A DNA stretch of 64,000 bases. Origin: Candidatus Zixiibacteriota bacterium. Its GTDB lineage: Bacteria > Zixibacteria > MSB-5A5 > UBA10806 > 4484-95. The stretch lies in contig JAAEQD010000159.1 of NCBI GenBank assembly GCA_024231855.1, forward strand, positions 1-64,000, read 5' to 3'. Of this stretch, positions 9,516 through 19,661 are shown piece by piece. A program made the position numbers and the translations under genes. Position 1 is the stretch's first letter; every line of letters begins with the position of its first letter. Below the pieces are notes generated by a model. The model saw nothing but the letters and a program-made list of their open reading frames with translations, was not told the origin of the DNA and did not search any database.

Positions 9516-9563
9516 GCTGATATTAATGGCAATTGTCTGGTCATTGGCAGTGATGTGACAAGG
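9516..9563 (+). pseudogene. Fragment of a dockerin-like C-terminal module (remnant)
   Basis: Frame reads ADINGNCLVIGSDVTR, matching (A)D(A/V)NGDCxVIGSD(V/L)T(K/R) in six intact genes of this window. An in-frame stop (TAG, 9513-9515) lies immediately upstream and a GC-stem/T-run hairpin immediately downstream. Confidence 0.8.
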
Positions 9564-9588
9564 GCGATCTTGGTAGGTCGCCTTTTTA
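9561..9588 (+). terminator. Rho-independent terminator-like hairpin
   Basis: ggcga-tcttggtagg-tcgcc followed by ttttt. Confidence 0.6.
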
Positions 9589-9664
9589 ATCGGCATGCTC
9601 TCGTCAAAGTCATCGTCACAATACACTAACTCATTAAAAGACATTTAGATATGTAATTATATAG

Positions 9665-9688
9665 TCCGTAAAACGAATGTTTTTCGGA
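9665..9688. repeat. Imperfect inverted repeat (dyad copy 2)
   Basis: tccgtaaaacgaatgtttttcgga, similar to 7671-7696, and also preceded by TAGT. Confidence 0.7.
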
Positions 9689-9886
9689 AATCTCTTTTGC
9701 ATATGCTTGATTATATAAATATTTAAAGCTGTAAGCAAAATTGAAATAACCAGTCTGTGTACATAGAGGTTATCAATTATATTTGCCTTTTGAGCGGAAA
9801 TTCGTTATTAATATATAATTAGGAGCTATCTATAATGTAATTTGATTGATTTGTCAAACTTGACGTAGAATAAACCAGAATATACA

Positions 9887-12800
9887 ATGATGAAATCTGA
9901 AGATCTCAAGAAAAATATTATTGTAACCGGTCCTATTTTTTCAGAACCAGTCCAGATTATAATGGCAACTTCGTTAGGTGATTCAATCAAACTTGTAGGA
10001 AAAGGGATTCACACCGGTCAAGTTCACGAACCTATCTTAACGAATGACCAAATTGCATTACTTAAAGCTTCCCCTGAACGGGAGCCTTTTGATGGTAATC
10101 CTATACGATTCAAACTTGGTATAGAAGCTTTAAGATTATCCCTTGCTTTCGAATATGATCCTTACTTTTCCCTCTCAATTGCCAGAGTAGATCCGCTTCC
10201 GCACCAGCTAGAAGCTGTTTATGACTATTTTATAAAACTTCCTCGTATCAGATTTCTTCTTGCTGATGATCCTGGTGCTGGGAAAACGATAATGGCTGGA
10301 CTTCTTTTGAAAGAGCTGAAAATCCGCGGATTAGCAAAACGCACTTTAATCGTTTCTCCCGCAAATCTGTGCTTTCAATGGCAACGCGAAATGAAAGATA
10401 AATTTCATGAAACATTTGATGTAATGCGAGGAGAAGTATTACGGGCCGCCTACGGAACAAATCCTTGGCAAGATCGCAATCAGGTGATTACTTCCGTATC
10501 CTGGGTATCGCGCGTTGAAGATGCCAACGAGAGTCTATTACGAAGCCATTGGGATCTTATTATTGTAGATGAAGCGCATAAAATGAGCGCCTATAGCTCT
10601 GAAAAAAAGACACTTGCCTATCGCCTGGGCGAACACCTTTCGACTATGACGGACCACTATTTGATGATGACTGCTACGCCACATAAAGGAGATCCTAAAA
10701 ATTTCTGCTTATTCCTAGAATTATTGGACAAAGATGTTTATGGTGATGTGAGAAGCCTTGAGGACGCCATGGCGCGTAATAGTGCGCCATTTTATCTCAG
10801 GCGTGTTAAAGAGGCGTTGGTTACCTTCCCCTCTCCGGATACAGGTGAAGTTAAGAAACTTTTCACAAAACGTGAGGTTAAGACAGGGGATTTTAAAATT
10901 TCGGATCAAGAATATGACTTTTATGACACATTAACTCGATATGTTGAAGACCAATCAATAAAAGCTTCTTCGGACGATTCTGCGCGTGGACGTGCTCTGG
11001 GTTTCACTATGGCCATGTTACAGCGACGGTTTGCCTCCAGCACCTATGCTGCAAGACGAAGTCTTGAACGTATGAGGGATAAACGCCAGAGAATTCTCGA
11101 TGACCCCGAAGGTTATAGGCAAGAGCAGATTGAGCGTCGCATGCCTGATGATTTTGACGAATTGACCGATGCCGATCAACAGAAAATTGTTGATCAACTC
11201 GAACAAGTTGTTATATCTATTAATCCCCCTCATCTTCGAGATGAAATTATTCAATTAGACAAACTGGTTACTTTGGCAAAAGCCCTGGAGAAAGCAGAAG
11301 TTGAAGCCAAGCTTACAAAATTAAAAGACGTAATCACCACCGAGGGCATATTTAAAGATCCTAAAATGAAACTGCTTGTATTCACCGAGCACAAGGACAC
11401 ACTTGATTATTTGGTAAAAAAACTCGAAGAATGGGATCTTACGGTTACCCAAATACACGGCGGAATGAAGATCGGTGATCGAAACCAACCGGGAACGCGG
11501 CTTTACGCAGAAAGAGCTTTTAGAGATGAAGCCCAGGTTTTAGTAGCCACTGAAGCGGCTGGTGAAGGCATAAACCTTCAATTCTGCTGGTTTATGATTA
11601 ATTATGATATTCCATGGAATCCTGTCAGGCTTGAGCAGCGTATGGGACGTATTCATCGTTATGGTCAGGAGCACGACTGTTTAATTTACAATTTTGTAGC
11701 TTTAAATACTCGAGAAGGTCGTGTTTTAAATAAGCTATTATTTAGATTGAGTGAGATTAGAGATGAACTAGGAACCGATCAGGTTTTCGATGTAGTTGGT
11801 GAGATATTTCCTGCTAATATTTTAGAGCGTATGTTCAGAGAGATGTATGCTAAACGCAGAGACGAAAAATCAATAAATGATAGAATTGTTAAGGATGTTG
11901 ATGCTAATCGTTTTAGATCGATAACGGAATCCACATTGGAGGGGCTGGCTAAGAAACAACTAAATCTCTCGGCGATAATTGGCAAATCAGTTGAAGCCAA
12001 AGAGAGGCGATTAGTTCCCGAAGTTATTGAAGAATTTTTCACTACTGCTTCTGTTGTTTCGGGTATTAAACCAAAAGAGACTCGAAAAGACTCACATATC
12101 TATCGAATTGGCCGCATTCCTCGCAACTTATGGTCTATTGGTGAAAGATTAGAACCTCGTTTTGGAAAATTAGGTCGGGAGTACAAGCAAATCGTATTTA
12201 ATAAATCGATTCTTGCTAAAGATCCAACCTGTGAGTGGGTAACACCTGGGCACCCGTTATTTGAGACTGTCCGTGAGGATGTTGCTGAACGTGTAAGAGC
12301 CGATTTACAGCGAGGAACTGTTTTTTATGATGTTAACCAATCTCAATCTTATCGACTTGATGTATTCTCTGCATCCATAAAAGATGGCCGTGGTCATCCC
12401 CTTAATCGGAGGCTTTTTGTGGTTCAAATTAATGAAGATGGATCATTAGATATCAAACAGCCGACAATTTTCATCGATTTAAATGCCACCAATATGAAAA
12501 CAGAACCGCCTGCTATTGATGGTTTGCCGGGCCGAGAATTGGCGGAAAGATTCCTTGTTGAACAAGCGTTAAATCCGTTCTTGGTTGAAGTATCAAAGGA
12601 GCGTGCCCGAGAGACTGATATGATTGCCCGCCATATTGAAATCAGTCTGAATGAATTGATTAAACGGCAAAACTTAAAGATGGCAGAGCTTTTAGAATTG
12701 CAGCAAAAAGGTGACACATCACAGCCGCTAGCTGCGAATATTAAGCAGGTTGAAGACCGCATAGATGAGCTTAATGGCAGACTTGAAAGACGTCGCAATG

Positions 12801-13297
12801 AGCTAAAAATGGAAAGCCAGTGCCTGATTGGAGATATTCAATTTATCGGTAGAGCCTGGGTATTACCGCATCCTGAACGTTCCGCCCCCGATGTATCTCC
12901 GATGGTTAAGAATGATGAAATTGAAAAGATAGCGGTTGATGCTGTAATAGCCTATGAAAAGAAACAGGGGCGTATTTGTGAGAGCGTTGAAGATCAAAAC
13001 CGGGGCTTTGATCTAATATCACGCAAGCCGCACCCGGAAGATCCAAAGACGGCTATTGAAGTTAGGTTTATCGAAGTTAAGGGGCGTTCTGAGATAGGAG
13101 AAATTGCGCTAACGCCAAATGAATACAAAACTGCTGAAAGACTAAGACGTGATTTTTGGCTATATGTAGTATTTAATTGTTCTAATAATCCAGCGGTTAA
13201 TGTTGTGAATGATCCTGTCCGGCTAGGGTGGAAACCTCTGGTAAAAGTTGAACACTATCATGTTAATTCAAGCAAAATTATCAAGGCCGCAGAATGA
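9887..13297 (+). CDS. SNF2/DEAD-like helicase with C-terminal DUF3883 (DrmD-like / Hma helicase)
   Basis: Walker A LADDPGAGKTIMAGLLLKEL, DEAH box IIVDEAHKMS, helicase C motif ATEAAGEGINLQFCWFMINYDIPWNPVRLEQRMGRIHRYGQ, DUF3883-like C-terminus NRGFDLISRKPHPED...RFIEVKGRS. Confidence 0.9.
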   Translation: MMKSEDLKKNIIVTGPIFSEPVQIIMATSLGDSIKLVGKGIHTGQVHEPILTNDQIALLKASPEREPFDGNPIRFKLGIEALRLSLAFEYDPYFSLSIARVDPLPHQLEAVYDYFIKLPRIRFLLADDPGAGKTIMAGLLLKELKIRGLAKRTLIVSPANLCFQWQREMKDKFHETFDVMRGEVLRAAYGTNPWQDRNQVITSVSWVSRVEDANESLLRSHWDLIIVDEAHKMSAYSSEKKTLAYRLGEHLSTMTDHYLMMTATPHKGDPKNFCLFLELLDKDVYGDVRSLEDAMARNSAPFYLRRVKEALVTFPSPDTGEVKKLFTKREVKTGDFKISDQEYDFYDTLTRYVEDQSIKASSDDSARGRALGFTMAMLQRRFASSTYAARRSLERMRDKRQRILDDPEGYRQEQIERRMPDDFDELTDADQQKIVDQLEQVVISINPPHLRDEIIQLDKLVTLAKALEKAEVEAKLTKLKDVITTEGIFKDPKMKLLVFTEHKDTLDYLVKKLEEWDLTVTQIHGGMKIGDRNQPGTRLYAERAFRDEAQVLVATEAAGEGINLQFCWFMINYDIPWNPVRLEQRMGRIHRYGQEHDCLIYNFVALNTREGRVLNKLLFRLSEIRDELGTDQVFDVVGEIFPANILERMFREMYAKRRDEKSINDRIVKDVDANRFRSITESTLEGLAKKQLNLSAIIGKSVEAKERRLVPEVIEEFFTTASVVSGIKPKETRKDSHIYRIGRIPRNLWSIGERLEPRFGKLGREYKQIVFNKSILAKDPTCEWVTPGHPLFETVREDVAERVRADLQRGTVFYDVNQSQSYRLDVFSASIKDGRGHPLNRRLFVVQINEDGSLDIKQPTIFIDLNATNMKTEPPAIDGLPGRELAERFLVEQALNPFLVEVSKERARETDMIARHIEISLNELIKRQNLKMAELLELQQKGDTSQPLAANIKQVEDRIDELNGRLERRRNELKMESQCLIGDIQFIGRAWVLPHPERSAPDVSPMVKNDEIEKIAVDAVIAYEKKQGRICESVEDQNRGFDLISRKPHPEDPKTAIEVRFIEVKGRSEIGEIALTPNEYKTAERLRRDFWLYVVFNCSNNPAVNVVNDPVRLGWKPLVKVEHYHVNSSKIIKAAE

Positions 13298-13626
13298 GCA
13301 AATGGTCTGATTGGAAGCGCTTTCCCGATCCCAGGAAGGGCGATTATATTTGTGTTCCATATGGACCTGGAGTATATGAACTACGGCATATTGGCAATGG
13401 CCAAAGAATACTTTTTGGAGAAGGAAGTTGTGTTGCATATAGAATGTCTTCTTTGTTGTCGAAACCATTAGGCTGTGGCACTAGAAATAATTATAAAAAG
13501 AGAGAATACGTTCTAAAAAATATCAATGACGTCGAATTTCGCACCTGTGCGTGCAAGAATAGAAATTCAGCAAAAGAGTTGCAACGTGAAATTAAAACAA
13601 AATGGAAATATGTTTTTAGGACTTAG
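13294..13626 (+). CDS. Small GIY-YIG-like protein (putative nuclease)
   Basis: 110 aa; PGVYEL...RILFGEGSCVAYRMSSLL...GTRNNYKKREYV...EFRTCACKNRNSAKELQREI pattern. Start overlaps the helicase stop by 4 nt (ATGA). Confidence 0.55.
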   Translation: MSKWSDWKRFPDPRKGDYICVPYGPGVYELRHIGNGQRILFGEGSCVAYRMSSLLSKPLGCGTRNNYKKREYVLKNINDVEFRTCACKNRNSAKELQREIKTKWKYVFRT

Positions 13627-13632
13627 TTTAAT

Positions 13633-16600
13633 ATGAAAACCCATAGATATTGCAAACGCCTAATAGAAGTTGATTTACCCATTAAACGTATTTCGGAACA
13701 TGCTCGACGAGAGAAATCCATAAGGCATGGGCATATATCCACGCTTCATCTTTGGTGGGCAAGGCGACCTCTTGCCGCTTGTCGTGCTGTTATTTGTGCT
13801 TCTTTATGGCCTGACCCTGCCGATGATTTATGTCCTATAGTATTTAGGAAAGCCGCAAAGAATGAGATGATGGTTTGGGGAAGAGATAGTTTAAAGTTAA
13901 TGAGCGACGAAAGTTATAAATTCTTTAGATCCAAATTAGACAATCCATGTTGTTTCGATGATCCTATCAACCTAAGAAAAGCTTTGTTGCATTTTATAGC
14001 AGATTATTCAAATTGGGATCATACAAACAACTCTAAATTCAATTCAACATCCAACCGTTTGACGAAAGCAGCTTATCAAACTGAAGGCACTATTAAGTAT
14101 TCCCGTCCACTAGTAGTAGATCCGTTTGCGGGTGGTGGGGCGATCCCTCTTGAAAGCTTGCGTGTTGGAGCTGATGCTTATGCATCTGACTTAAACCCTG
14201 TAGCCGTTTTGATAAATAAGGTTTTACTCGAGTACATACCACAATATGGGACCAAACTTTCAACGGCCGTAAAAGAATGGGGATTATGGATTAACAAACA
14301 AGCATCAAAAAGATTATCAGTATATTACCCCCCGACAGGTAAAGATTTAACACCACTTGCATATATATGGGCTAGAACAATAATATCAGAATCACCAAGC
14401 GAAAAAAATATTCCAATTGAAATACCGCTCATTTCATCGATGTGGTTATCAAAAAAACCTCATCGAAAACGTGCGCTACGTTGGGTCCTGAATAAAGGCG
14501 GAAGAGTTGCAACGAAAATACTTTATAAAAAATATGCAAATGGCATTAATATGCAAATTCAACAACCTCTTCTTGAAGTATTTGAGCCCAAAAATATATC
14601 GGATGTGCCAAATGGCAACGTCGCACGCGGATCTGCTACATGTCCGGTTACAGGATATACAGTTCCAGTTAAGAATGTGAGAATTCAATTGGAAAAAAGA
14701 AAGGGTGGGGCATCAGACGCTAGAATGATTTGCACGGTAAGTGTTTCCAAAATCAGAAAAGGTAGAACATATTGTATTCCAACCAATGACGATCTGGAAA
14801 CGTCAGAAATGGCTAATGTTCATTTCAATAACATTGGAGTGAAAAGTGAAGAGAATTCCAATTTTCCAAATGAACCTACACCACCTAGAAATAGTCATAG
14901 AGCAGTAAGCAGCTTTCCAATTTATGGAATGAATAAGTTCATTGATCTTTTTACGCCTCGCCAGGCTCTAGTTCTTAAAACGTTTACCGAATTAATTAAG
15001 GAAGCCGGAAATAATATTGAAGCTCAATCTAATAAAGAATTTGCTTTTGCGACACAGAGTTGTCTCGCGCTCTTGATTGGAAAGATAGCCGACTATTGTT
15101 CTAGTCTGACCCCTTGGGCGTCTCCAGCTACACAAGAAACGGTTAGAAATACTTTCGGCCGTCAGGCATTAGCAATGGTGTGGGATTTCGCCGAAGCAAA
15201 TATTTTTGCAAAAAGTTCTGGGGGATGGTGCCATGCACTTGAATATATTTCACGTGCAATAGAGCACACAGCGAAAGGTATTAATTCTCAAGGTACGGCA
15301 AATATAGAAGATGCGTGTCAATTAAGTTTACCAGATAACATTGCAGCTGCCTTAATAACAGATCCTCCTTATTACGATTCGATTCCGTATGCGGAATTAT
15401 CGGATTATTTTTATGTTTGGCTGAAACGTGCAATACCGGACTGTCATGCGTCTTTGTTCAAGGATGTACTCACCCCCAAGAAAGAGCAAATTATTGTCTG
15501 GCACCCAAATGCAGTTGATGAAAAAGACAGGTTTCAAGACTTAATGAAAAGAGCATTGTCAAATGGCCGCAGGATTTTGAATAATAATGGTATAGGCATT
15601 GTTGTTTTTGCCCATAAATCTACATCAGGTTGGGAAAGTCAATTAAGGGCCTTGATTGAATCAGATTGGATTATTACCGCATCATGGCCAATAGATACTG
15701 AGAGATCTGGCCGTATCAATGCAAAAAACACGGCTTCGCTGGCATCATCTGTCCATTTAATTTGCCGACCCCGCGAGAATACTCGCGGCACCAAACTTGC
15801 AGCTGACATAGGTGATTGGCGTGATCTACTAACAGAACTTCCTGAGAGAATTCATGAATGGATGCCTCGCCTTGCGGGGGAAGGGGTAGTAGGCGCTGAT
15901 GCTATCTTTGCTTGCCTAGGTCCGGCATTGGAAATCTATTCCCGTTATTCTTCGGTGGAGAGAGCCAGCGGGGAAGAAGTGAGCTTGAGCGAATATCTTG
16001 AAGAAGTCTGGGCGACTGTTTCGCGTGAAGCCTTGAACATGATATTTGAAGGTGCTGATTCCTCCGGTTTTGAAGAGGATGCCCGACTAACTGCCATGTG
16101 GCTTTGGACAATCTCAACAGGAGTAAACGGACAAACCAATGAAGAGGATAAACCTATAAGTAGTTTAGGATATACACTAGAATTTGATGCTGCACGAAAA
16201 ATCGCTCAGGGTTTAGGCGTACACCTAGAAAGATTGATGAATCTCGTCGAAATCCAAGGAGATAAAGCAAGGTTAATACCTGTATCTGAAAGATCAAAAT
16301 ACCTATTCGGAAAAGAAGGAACGGAATCGTCGCAACGAAAACGCAAAAAGAAAGACCCTCAGATAGGTTTGGGATTCCTGGCGGAACTAGAGGAATCTGA
16401 AGAGCAGGCCAAGATTAAAGGATCATTCTCGGTCAACCTGGGTAAGACGGTGCTTGACCAACTTCATCAATGTATGCTTTTATTTGCTGCTGGTAGAAGT
16501 GAGGCATTGAAGCGGCTGATTGTCGAAGAGGGCGTCGGTAGAGATCAAAGATTTTGGAAATTAGCACAATCATTATCAGCACTTTACCCAAAAAATGTAG

Positions 16601-16656
16601 ATGAAAAGCGTTGGGTGGATGGCGTATTAGCAAAAAAGAAGAGTTTTGGATTTTAG
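13633..16656 (+). CDS. DUF1156 domain-containing DNA (adenine-specific) methyltransferase
   Basis: N-terminal RLIEVDLPIKRISEHARREKSIRHGHISTLHLWWARRPLAACRAV; SAM motif VDPFAGGGAIPLESLRVGADAYASDLNPVAV; catalytic TDPPYYDSIPYAELSDYFYVWLKR. Confidence 0.9.
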   Translation: MKTHRYCKRLIEVDLPIKRISEHARREKSIRHGHISTLHLWWARRPLAACRAVICASLWPDPADDLCPIVFRKAAKNEMMVWGRDSLKLMSDESYKFFRSKLDNPCCFDDPINLRKALLHFIADYSNWDHTNNSKFNSTSNRLTKAAYQTEGTIKYSRPLVVDPFAGGGAIPLESLRVGADAYASDLNPVAVLINKVLLEYIPQYGTKLSTAVKEWGLWINKQASKRLSVYYPPTGKDLTPLAYIWARTIISESPSEKNIPIEIPLISSMWLSKKPHRKRALRWVLNKGGRVATKILYKKYANGINMQIQQPLLEVFEPKNISDVPNGNVARGSATCPVTGYTVPVKNVRIQLEKRKGGASDARMICTVSVSKIRKGRTYCIPTNDDLETSEMANVHFNNIGVKSEENSNFPNEPTPPRNSHRAVSSFPIYGMNKFIDLFTPRQALVLKTFTELIKEAGNNIEAQSNKEFAFATQSCLALLIGKIADYCSSLTPWASPATQETVRNTFGRQALAMVWDFAEANIFAKSSGGWCHALEYISRAIEHTAKGINSQGTANIEDACQLSLPDNIAAALITDPPYYDSIPYAELSDYFYVWLKRAIPDCHASLFKDVLTPKKEQIIVWHPNAVDEKDRFQDLMKRALSNGRRILNNNGIGIVVFAHKSTSGWESQLRALIESDWIITASWPIDTERSGRINAKNTASLASSVHLICRPRENTRGTKLAADIGDWRDLLTELPERIHEWMPRLAGEGVVGADAIFACLGPALEIYSRYSSVERASGEEVSLSEYLEEVWATVSREALNMIFEGADSSGFEEDARLTAMWLWTISTGVNGQTNEEDKPISSLGYTLEFDAARKIAQGLGVHLERLMNLVEIQGDKARLIPVSERSKYLFGKEGTESSQRKRKKKDPQIGLGFLAELEESEEQAKIKGSFSVNLGKTVLDQLHQCMLLFAAGRSEALKRLIVEEGVGRDQRFWKLAQSLSALYPKNVDEKRWVDGVLAKKKSFGF

Positions 16657-16693
16657 CGTTTATTTATGATAGTATGATTTGGGGAGAAAACAT

Positions 16694-19630
16694 ATGGTAC
16701 TGAAACCCTGGTATAAGGTCGTTACTCCAAGAGAAGACCTCCGTGAAGGAAAACCATTAGATGCATCTGAGTTTGCCGTTCACCTAGACCAGGTTCGCAA
16801 TGGTCGGGCAAACAAGGACTATCAAGATCCTGAGCGGTTTTTTGAAAGAACATATCTAACCCAAAATTTAAAGAGCTTATCTGCTGAAGTTATTAGAAGA
16901 TTATCAGGTGAAAAAACCGAGACTTCTGCCGTATTCAACATGGCCACTCAGTTCGGCGGGGGTAAGACTCATGCCTTAACCCTTCTATATCATTTAGCGC
17001 AAAATGGTAAAAAAGCTTCTGCCTGGCGAGGAGTAAAATCGGTACAGCAGCGGGCCAAGATTAAGGAAATACCTAAAGCCAATACAGCAACATTTGTAGG
17101 TACAGAATTTGATTCAATAACCGGCCGCGGCGGAGATGATGGTACACCGCTTAGAAAAACACCGTGGGGCGAGATAGCATTTCAGCTTGGTGGCAAAGAA
17201 GCATTTAAAGTCATTGAGCAACATGATAAAGAAATGACAGCGCCTTCCGGTGAGGTTATTCGAAAATTTTTACCAAAGAACAAACCCAGTTTAATTCTAA
17301 TCGATGAGCTTATGAATTACATAAGCCGGACGAGAAAAATGGGTATGGCAGCACAGACGTATAATTTCCTCCAAAACCTGTCAGAAGAATCCCGCGCCCA
17401 GGATAATGTAGTATTAGTTGTATCTGTACCCGCTTCCGAGATGGAGATGAATTCGGAACAGCAATCTGAGTATGACAGAATTAAGAAACTTTTGGATAGG
17501 TTAGGCAAAGCAGTTATAATGTCCGCCGAACAAGAAACTTCTGAAATCATTCGCCGACGTTTATTTGAATGGGGTGGTTTACCGGATGATGCTAGAAAAA
17601 TAATAAGTGAATACAATAACTGGTTTATTGAGTACCGGCAATCTTTGCCAAACTGGTTCCCCATCGATAATGCCAAAGATTATATAATGGCAACCTACCC
17701 GTTTCATCCGACAGCTATTTCTGTATTTGAGCGTAAGTGGGCTGCGTTACCGCGGTTTCAGCGTACTAGAGGTGTACTCCGATTGTTGGCGCTATGGGTT
17801 TCCAGGGCTTGGGAAGAAGGTTATAAAGGAAATCACAAAGATACTCTTATTGGCTTAGGAACTGCACCCCTTGATGACCCGCTATTTCGAGCCGCTGCTT
17901 TTGAACAACTTGGAGAAAGTCGACTGGAGGGAGCTGTAACAACTGATATTTGCGGCAAGAAAGATTCAAATGCAATCCGACTCGATAAAGAAGCAATTGA
18001 TGCGATTAAGAAATCCAGATTACATAGGAAGGTAGCGACAACTATATTTTTTGAGTCAAATGGAGGTCAATCTCAAGGATATACTACACTGCCAGAAATA
18101 CGCTTGTCAGTAGCAGAACCGGATTTAGATATTGCAAATGTAGAGACTGTTCTGGATGCTTTGGTTCCACCTGACGGTGCTTGTTATTTTATGGATTCGG
18201 CCAAAAACAGGTATTGGTTCAGCGTTAAGCCTAATCTTAACAAATTATTATCAGATCGTAGAGCTAGTGTTCAAGCACCTCAAATAGAAGAATTAATTAA
18301 GACCGAAATTCAGACTGTTTTTGTTACAAAAAAGGATATAAATAGGATTTTCATTCCCGAAAAAAGCAATCAAATTGCTGATCGCCCAGCTTTGACGTTA
18401 GTAATATTAGCGCCTGAAATATCGATGAAGGATTCAGTAGCCACCACGAAATTAGTGGAAACGTTTACTAGAGAGCATGGCACTTCGTCTAGAACATTTA
18501 AGAACTCACTAATTTGGTGTATACCTGAAAATCCGGATATATTATATGATGCCGCTAGGAAAATGCTCGCGTGGGAAGCAATTGAAGACGAGAAAGATGA
18601 TCTGAAATTAGACGACAGCCAGAAACGGCAACTTACCGAGAATCTTAAGAAAGCTAAACGCGATATCAAGGAAGCCGTTTGGAGAACTTACAATAATCTG
18701 ATGATATTAAGTAAGGGTAATTCAATTCGGCATTTACCCCTTGGCCTCGTCCACTCAAGTGCTGCCGAATCTTTAGTGGAATTCATAATCGATTCATTAA
18801 AGAAAGAAGATGAGGTTACTGACTATATCCAACCTCGTAAATTAATAACAAACTGGCCGCCTGCATTTAAAGAATGGGGTACAAAACAAGTTAGGGATGC
18901 GGTCTATGCTTCTCCGCAGTTTTCTAGATTGCTAGATCCTGATTCAATTAGGGAAACAATTGCGAGAGGTGTAAGCGGTGGTATGATGGCATATGTGGCT
19001 AAATCATCAGATGGGCGATATGAGCCATTTGTTTTTGATGAAGCTATATCTGCTTCAGAAATCGAAATCTCTGATGATGTTTTTATAATTTCTGCGGAAG
19101 AAGCGAAAAAACATATTGAACCACCTAAACTATCATCAGTTATAATTTCGCCGCAGAATGTAAATATTCAACCTGGACATAAACAAACGTTTACATTAAA
19201 AGGCATAGACCAAAACGGAATTGATATAACAATGAAGAAAGTAAACTGGTCAGCATCTGGTGGTGAGATTGATGAAAATGGTTTGTTTTCATGTAGCGAA
19301 GAAGGAAGTTATATAGTAAAGGCAATAGTGGAAGGCGTTGAGGGAAATACAAATGCAATAGTTACCAGACCGGGTGCAGCAACACCATTGCCTAAGCCAA
19401 CGGAACTACCTAAAGTAATCAAGTCAGTAAGTTGGAAAGGAGAAGTTCCTTCGCAAAAATGGATGAATTTTTATACCAAAGTATTGTCAAAACACGCAGG
19501 GAAAAACAAATTATCTATCGAAATCGCAGTAAACATATTATCAGAAAGAGGATTTCCTGGGCAGGAAATAAATGAAATCAAGACAGCATTAAGAGAATTG
19601 GGACTTTTAGAAGATATTAATATGGAATAA
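16694..19630 (+). CDS. DUF499 domain-containing ATPase with a C-terminal Ig-like (BIG_2-like) domain
   Basis: Walker A region NMATQFGGGKTHALTLLYHL, Walker B LILIDELMNYIS; C-terminal VIISPQNVNIQPGHKQTFTLKGIDQNGIDITMKKVNWSASGGEIDENGLFSCSEEGSYIVKA. ATG at 16694 has a ggggag RBS. Confidence 0.85.
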   Translation: MVLKPWYKVVTPREDLREGKPLDASEFAVHLDQVRNGRANKDYQDPERFFERTYLTQNLKSLSAEVIRRLSGEKTETSAVFNMATQFGGGKTHALTLLYHLAQNGKKASAWRGVKSVQQRAKIKEIPKANTATFVGTEFDSITGRGGDDGTPLRKTPWGEIAFQLGGKEAFKVIEQHDKEMTAPSGEVIRKFLPKNKPSLILIDELMNYISRTRKMGMAAQTYNFLQNLSEESRAQDNVVLVVSVPASEMEMNSEQQSEYDRIKKLLDRLGKAVIMSAEQETSEIIRRRLFEWGGLPDDARKIISEYNNWFIEYRQSLPNWFPIDNAKDYIMATYPFHPTAISVFERKWAALPRFQRTRGVLRLLALWVSRAWEEGYKGNHKDTLIGLGTAPLDDPLFRAAAFEQLGESRLEGAVTTDICGKKDSNAIRLDKEAIDAIKKSRLHRKVATTIFFESNGGQSQGYTTLPEIRLSVAEPDLDIANVETVLDALVPPDGACYFMDSAKNRYWFSVKPNLNKLLSDRRASVQAPQIEELIKTEIQTVFVTKKDINRIFIPEKSNQIADRPALTLVILAPEISMKDSVATTKLVETFTREHGTSSRTFKNSLIWCIPENPDILYDAARKMLAWEAIEDEKDDLKLDDSQKRQLTENLKKAKRDIKEAVWRTYNNLMILSKGNSIRHLPLGLVHSSAAESLVEFIIDSLKKEDEVTDYIQPRKLITNWPPAFKEWGTKQVRDAVYASPQFSRLLDPDSIRETIARGVSGGMMAYVAKSSDGRYEPFVFDEAISASEIEISDDVFIISAEEAKKHIEPPKLSSVIISPQNVNIQPGHKQTFTLKGIDQNGIDITMKKVNWSASGGEIDENGLFSCSEEGSYIVKAIVEGVEGNTNAIVTRPGAATPLPKPTELPKVIKSVSWKGEVPSQKWMNFYTKVLSKHAGKNKLSIEIAVNILSERGFPGQEINEIKTALRELGLLEDINME

Positions 19631-19661
19631 CTTAAAGTGCAATTGATCTTCTTGATTTTTT

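Noticed and set aside
9373-9558. 61-aa ORF overlapping the end of fic
   Set aside because: Out of frame with fic; the informative frame at 9516-9563 is the dockerin-like remnant instead.
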